DNA of 64,000 bases from UBA4416 sp038327195 (GTDB lineage: Bacteria; Bacteroidota; Bacteroidia; B-17B0; Aurantibacillaceae). A model generated the notes under the pieces. It ran no database searches and was not told the DNA's origin. It saw nothing but the letters and a program-made list of their open reading frames with translations. Location: positions 62,001 to 126,000 of the forward strand of contig JBBQKU010000002.1 of the NCBI GenBank assembly GCA_038327195.1. Direction: 5' to 3'. Shown here piece after piece: positions 61,636-64,000 of this stretch. Position 1 is the first letter of the stretch. Each line of letters opens with the position of its first letter. The translations under genes and the position numbers were made by a program.

Positions 61636-63261
61636 TTAGTTTAAAGATTCTCCTAAACTAGCCTTAACAAAACTTACAAATAATGGATGTGGATTTTCAA
61701 CGGTACTTTTATATTCTGGATGAAATTGAACCCCAATAAAAAATTTATTTGTAGGAATTTCAATTATTTCAGCTAAATCAGCATCAGGATTTAAGCCCGA
61801 TAAAACCATTCCGGCGTCTTTAAATGATTTAGTATAATCATTATTAAATTCATAACGATGACGGTGACGCTCGTTAATATTCGTTTTTCCGTATATACGA
61901 TATGCTAATGTGCCTTCAATTAATTTACAAGGATATGAGCCTAAACGCATTGTTCCACCCATGTGTGAAATGTTTTTTTGAGCTTCTAATAAATCGATAA
62001 CAGGAGCGCTTGTTGCAGGATTCATTTCTCTACTGTGTGCGTCTTTTAAACCTAATACATTACGAGCAAATTCAATAACAGCACATTGCATTCCTAAACA
62101 AATTCCTAAAAATGGTATGTTATTTTCTCTTGCATATTTAATGGCAGTAATTTTTCCTTCAATACCACGGTTTCCAAATCCTGGAGCAACTAATACGCCT
62201 TGTAAATTTTTGAATTTTTCAGCAATATTTTCGTCAGTTAAGCCGTCGCTATGAATCCATTCAACCTTTACTTTACAATCATTTACTGCACCTGCATGAA
62301 TAAACGCTTCTGCAATTGATTTGTAAGATTCTTTTAATTCAACATATTTTCCAACTAAACCAATTGTTACTTCCTTTGTTGGGTTATGGAATTTATTCAA
62401 GAAATTTTTCCACTTATCTAGTTTAACTTCACTTATCGTCGTTACATTTAATTTTTTTAAGACGATATCATCTAATTTTTCTTTTTCCATTAACAATGGA
62501 ACTTCATAAATAGTTGAGGCATCTAATGCTTCAATAACTGCATCTGGAGATACATTACAAAACAATGCAATTTTACGACGGATATCTGAACTAATTTCGT
62601 GTTCAGAACGGCAAACTAAAATATCTGGCTGTACCCCATATTCTAATAATAATTTTACCGAATGTTGTGTTGGTTTTGTTTTTAATTCGCCCGAAGTTGC
62701 TAAATATGGCAATAAGGTTAAATGTATAACTGTGCAATCTTCCCCTAATTCCCATTTTAATTGACGAACAGCTTCAATATATGGCAATGATTCAATATCA
62801 CCTACAGTTCCACCAATTTCAGTAATTACAAATTGAAATTGACCAGTTTTACCAAGAATTTTTATTCTGTTCTTAATTTCATCAGTAATATGTGGAATAA
62901 CTTGAACTGTCTTTCCTAAATATTCTCCTTTACGTTCTTTTTCAATAACAGACTGATATATTCGTCCGGTAGTAACATTATTAGCTTGTGAAGTTGGAAC
63001 ATTTAAAAAACGCTCATAATGCCCTAAATCTAGGTCAGTTTCAGCCCCATCTTCGGTAACATAACATTCGCCATGTTCATACGGATTTAATGTACCAGGA
63101 TCGATATTAATATAAGGATCTAATTTTTGAATAGTAACCGTAAACCCTCTTGCTTGAAGCAATTTAGCTAATGATGCGGCAATAATTCCTTTTCCTAAAG
63201 ATGAAGTTACTCCGCCTGTTACGAAGATATATTTTGTGTTGGGAGTAGTATTAGTAGACAT
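61636..63261 (-). CDS. pyrG: CTP synthase
   Basis: 541 residues, full length. Synthetase domain with FVTGGVTSSLGKGIIAASLA (13-32), LDPYINIDPGTLNPYEHGE and EIGGTVGDIES; glutamine amidotransferase domain with nucleophile Cys in FLGICLGMQCAVIEFARN and the His/Glu pair in GVQFHPEYKS. Makes CTP from UTP, glutamine and ATP. It is the upstream member of the pyrG-epimerase-asnB stretch, with a 57-base gap to the epimerase. Confidence 0.97.
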   Translation of the reverse strand: MSTNTTPNTKYIFVTGGVTSSLGKGIIAASLAKLLQARGFTVTIQKLDPYINIDPGTLNPYEHGECYVTEDGAETDLDLGHYERFLNVPTSQANNVTTGRIYQSVIEKERKGEYLGKTVQVIPHITDEIKNRIKILGKTGQFQFVITEIGGTVGDIESLPYIEAVRQLKWELGEDCTVIHLTLLPYLATSGELKTKPTQHSVKLLLEYGVQPDILVCRSEHEISSDIRRKIALFCNVSPDAVIEALDASTIYEVPLLMEKEKLDDIVLKKLNVTTISEVKLDKWKNFLNKFHNPTKEVTIGLVGKYVELKESYKSIAEAFIHAGAVNDCKVKVEWIHSDGLTDENIAEKFKNLQGVLVAPGFGNRGIEGKITAIKYARENNIPFLGICLGMQCAVIEFARNVLGLKDAHSREMNPATSAPVIDLLEAQKNISHMGGTMRLGSYPCKLIEGTLAYRIYGKTNINERHRHRYEFNNDYTKSFKDAGMVLSGLNPDADLAEIIEIPTNKFFIGVQFHPEYKSTVENPHPLFVSFVKASLGESLN

Positions 63262-63283
63262 AGCAGTTTTTTTTAAACCGCGG

Positions 63284-63291
63284 ATAAAGGT
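63284..63291 (-). promoter_or_regulatory. Candidate -7 element for pyrG
   Basis: On the minus strand TACCTTTA with TTTT 19 bases upstream is a weak match to TTTG-N19-TAnnTTTG. It lies about 23 bases ahead of the pyrG ATG. Confidence 0.3.
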
Positions 63292-63326
63292 ACACGTTTT
63301 TTTGGTTATAAAAAAGCGTTTAAATA

Positions 63327-64000
63327 TTAAAACGAAATATAACTTACTATTGGATAATGATCAGTAATTGTTTCTGAAAGATGATGATAGTTTTTACTTG
63401 AAAATTGGCTGCTGTGAAGAATATAATCGATTCTAAACCTTGGAAATTTTCCTGCATAAGACTGTTCGAAACCTGCCCCAGATTCAATAAAAGCATCTTT
63501 TAAACTGCCTCTAATGGTGTGATAAACATAAGAAGCTGGCGTGTCGTTAAAATCTCCACAAACAATAACTTTATATTTACAACTCGCAATATGTAATGCA
63601 ATACCATCTGCTTGAATGGCTCTTTTTACAAATGCCCTTTTTATTCGTCTTAATATACTTTTACTTTCTTCCATTTCATTTTTAACGTCTGTTGTATCAT
63701 CTTTAACATCAGCAATAAATTTGTAATTTGCCTTACTAAAACTTATAGACTGTAAATGCATGTTGTAAATTCTCACAGTATCCTTATTAATGAGTACATC
63801 TGTATAAATACAAATGTTATTCGAACGCGTATTAAATTCTATTTTCCCTTTCTTTAAAATAGGGTATTTAGTAAACGTTGCAATTCCCCAATGATCATTT
63901 CCACGCATGGTTGTTGTGTATTCTACATGAAAATTTTTAGCGGTTATTAGGTTGGTTACAGTATCAATATTATTAAAATCACCCTTTTCTTCAGAGGTAT
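63327..64000 (-). CDS. Partial endonuclease/exonuclease/phosphatase family protein
   Basis: The frame stays open to the window edge on the minus strand (residues before the Met at 63908 read EYTTT and earlier DFNNIDTVTN), so the N-terminus is missing. The visible part is the C-terminal half of an EEP-fold hydrolase: GNDHWGIATFTKYPIL, TVRIYNMHLQS (catalytic His), VIVCGDFNDTPASYVY (GDFN motif), and ITDHYPIVSYI (DH pair). In Bacteroidota such proteins are often membrane-anchored at the N-terminus. The substrate is unknown. Confidence 0.88.
   Translation of the reverse strand, partial: TSEEKGDFNNIDTVTNLITAKNFHVEYTTTMRGNDHWGIATFTKYPILKKGKIEFNTRSNNICIYTDVLINKDTVRIYNMHLQSISFSKANYKFIADVKDDTTDVKNEMEESKSILRRIKRAFVKRAIQADGIALHIASCKYKVIVCGDFNDTPASYVYHTIRGSLKDAFIESGAGFEQSYAGKFPRFRIDYILHSSQFSSKNYHHLSETITDHYPIVSYISF

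Noticed and set aside
1..64000. CRISPR arrays, prophage, insertion sequences, rRNA and riboswitches
   Set aside because: No regularly spaced repeats, transposase, integrase or phage genes, rRNA cores or known aptamer cores were seen.

Overview
The window is AT-rich chromosomal DNA (by eye about one third G+C) from a member of the Bacteroidota, probably a Flavobacteriia or Bacteroidia relative. The evidence is a secreted protein with a type IX secretion C-terminal sorting domain, promoter-like TTTG / TAnnTTTG pairs ahead of tRNA genes, few visible Shine-Dalgarno sequences, LSCxx-type lipoproteins, and families typical of the phylum (DUF6428, DUF6913, LA_2272 surface repeats, archaeal-type ProRS, FadL/OmpP1 porins). 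I found no IS element, prophage, CRISPR array, rRNA or riboswitch.

Layout. 1-5800: end of an unknown gene, gamma carbonic anhydrase, HAD phosphatase, tRNA(CAT), a fasciclin-domain secreted protein, then a compact arsenic locus (arsR, DUF6428, arsenate reductase-like phosphatase, aquaporin) whose operator palindrome covers the arsR start codon. 5800-12970: glucosaminidase-LysM protein, AlkD-like protein, prolyl oligopeptidase, DUF1571 protein, kdsB-aroK, a putative toxin-23-fold protein and small unknowns. 13000-21170: a mostly minus-strand run with mnmA, a MORN/YwqK protein, PlsC-like acyltransferase, WG-repeat protein, PaaK-like adenylating enzyme, a glycosyltransferase and dapD. 21237-21435: tRNA-Arg and tRNA-Met. 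21500-28800: DUF1294 protein, ferredoxin-NADP reductase, TPR lipoprotein, def, guaB, FadL-like porin and a Tyr/Asn/Gly-rich lipoprotein.

28900-35423 is a plus-strand run: proS, mscS, ffh, a lipoprotein, folD and an SDR/flavin-reductase pair. 35700-40280 holds a large gingipain-like T9SS cargo protein, a YdcF-like protein and a PAS-SpoIIE phosphatase. 40430-45520 encodes a TolC / periplasmic adaptor pair, tsaB, a lipid kinase and, on the other strand, a MacB/LolD-type ATPase. 45590-53850 carries an amino-acid permease, tilS, kmo, mazG, DUF6913, dapA, an M42 peptidase and a YdeI protein with a C-terminal CDGSH iron-sulfur motif. 53945-55625 is a small patch of unknown and surface-repeat genes. 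The end of the window is envelope/polysaccharide-flavoured: bioD, glycosyltransferase, BamA-like barrel, asnB, sugar-nucleotide epimerase and pyrG, then a truncated endonuclease/exonuclease/phosphatase gene.

Most genes are core housekeeping: translation (proS, def, mnmA, tilS, tsaB, ffh), lysine/DAP (dapA, dapD), shikimate (aroK), KDO (kdsB), nucleotides (guaB, pyrG), one-carbon (folD) and NAD precursor (kmo). Accessory interest lies in the ars locus and its operator, the YdeI-CDGSH fusion, the SDR without its catalytic Tyr, the gingipain-like protein with an altered dyad, the low-complexity lipoprotein, and several intergenic inverted repeats. All calls come from reading the sequence and from memory of protein families; no database search was run.
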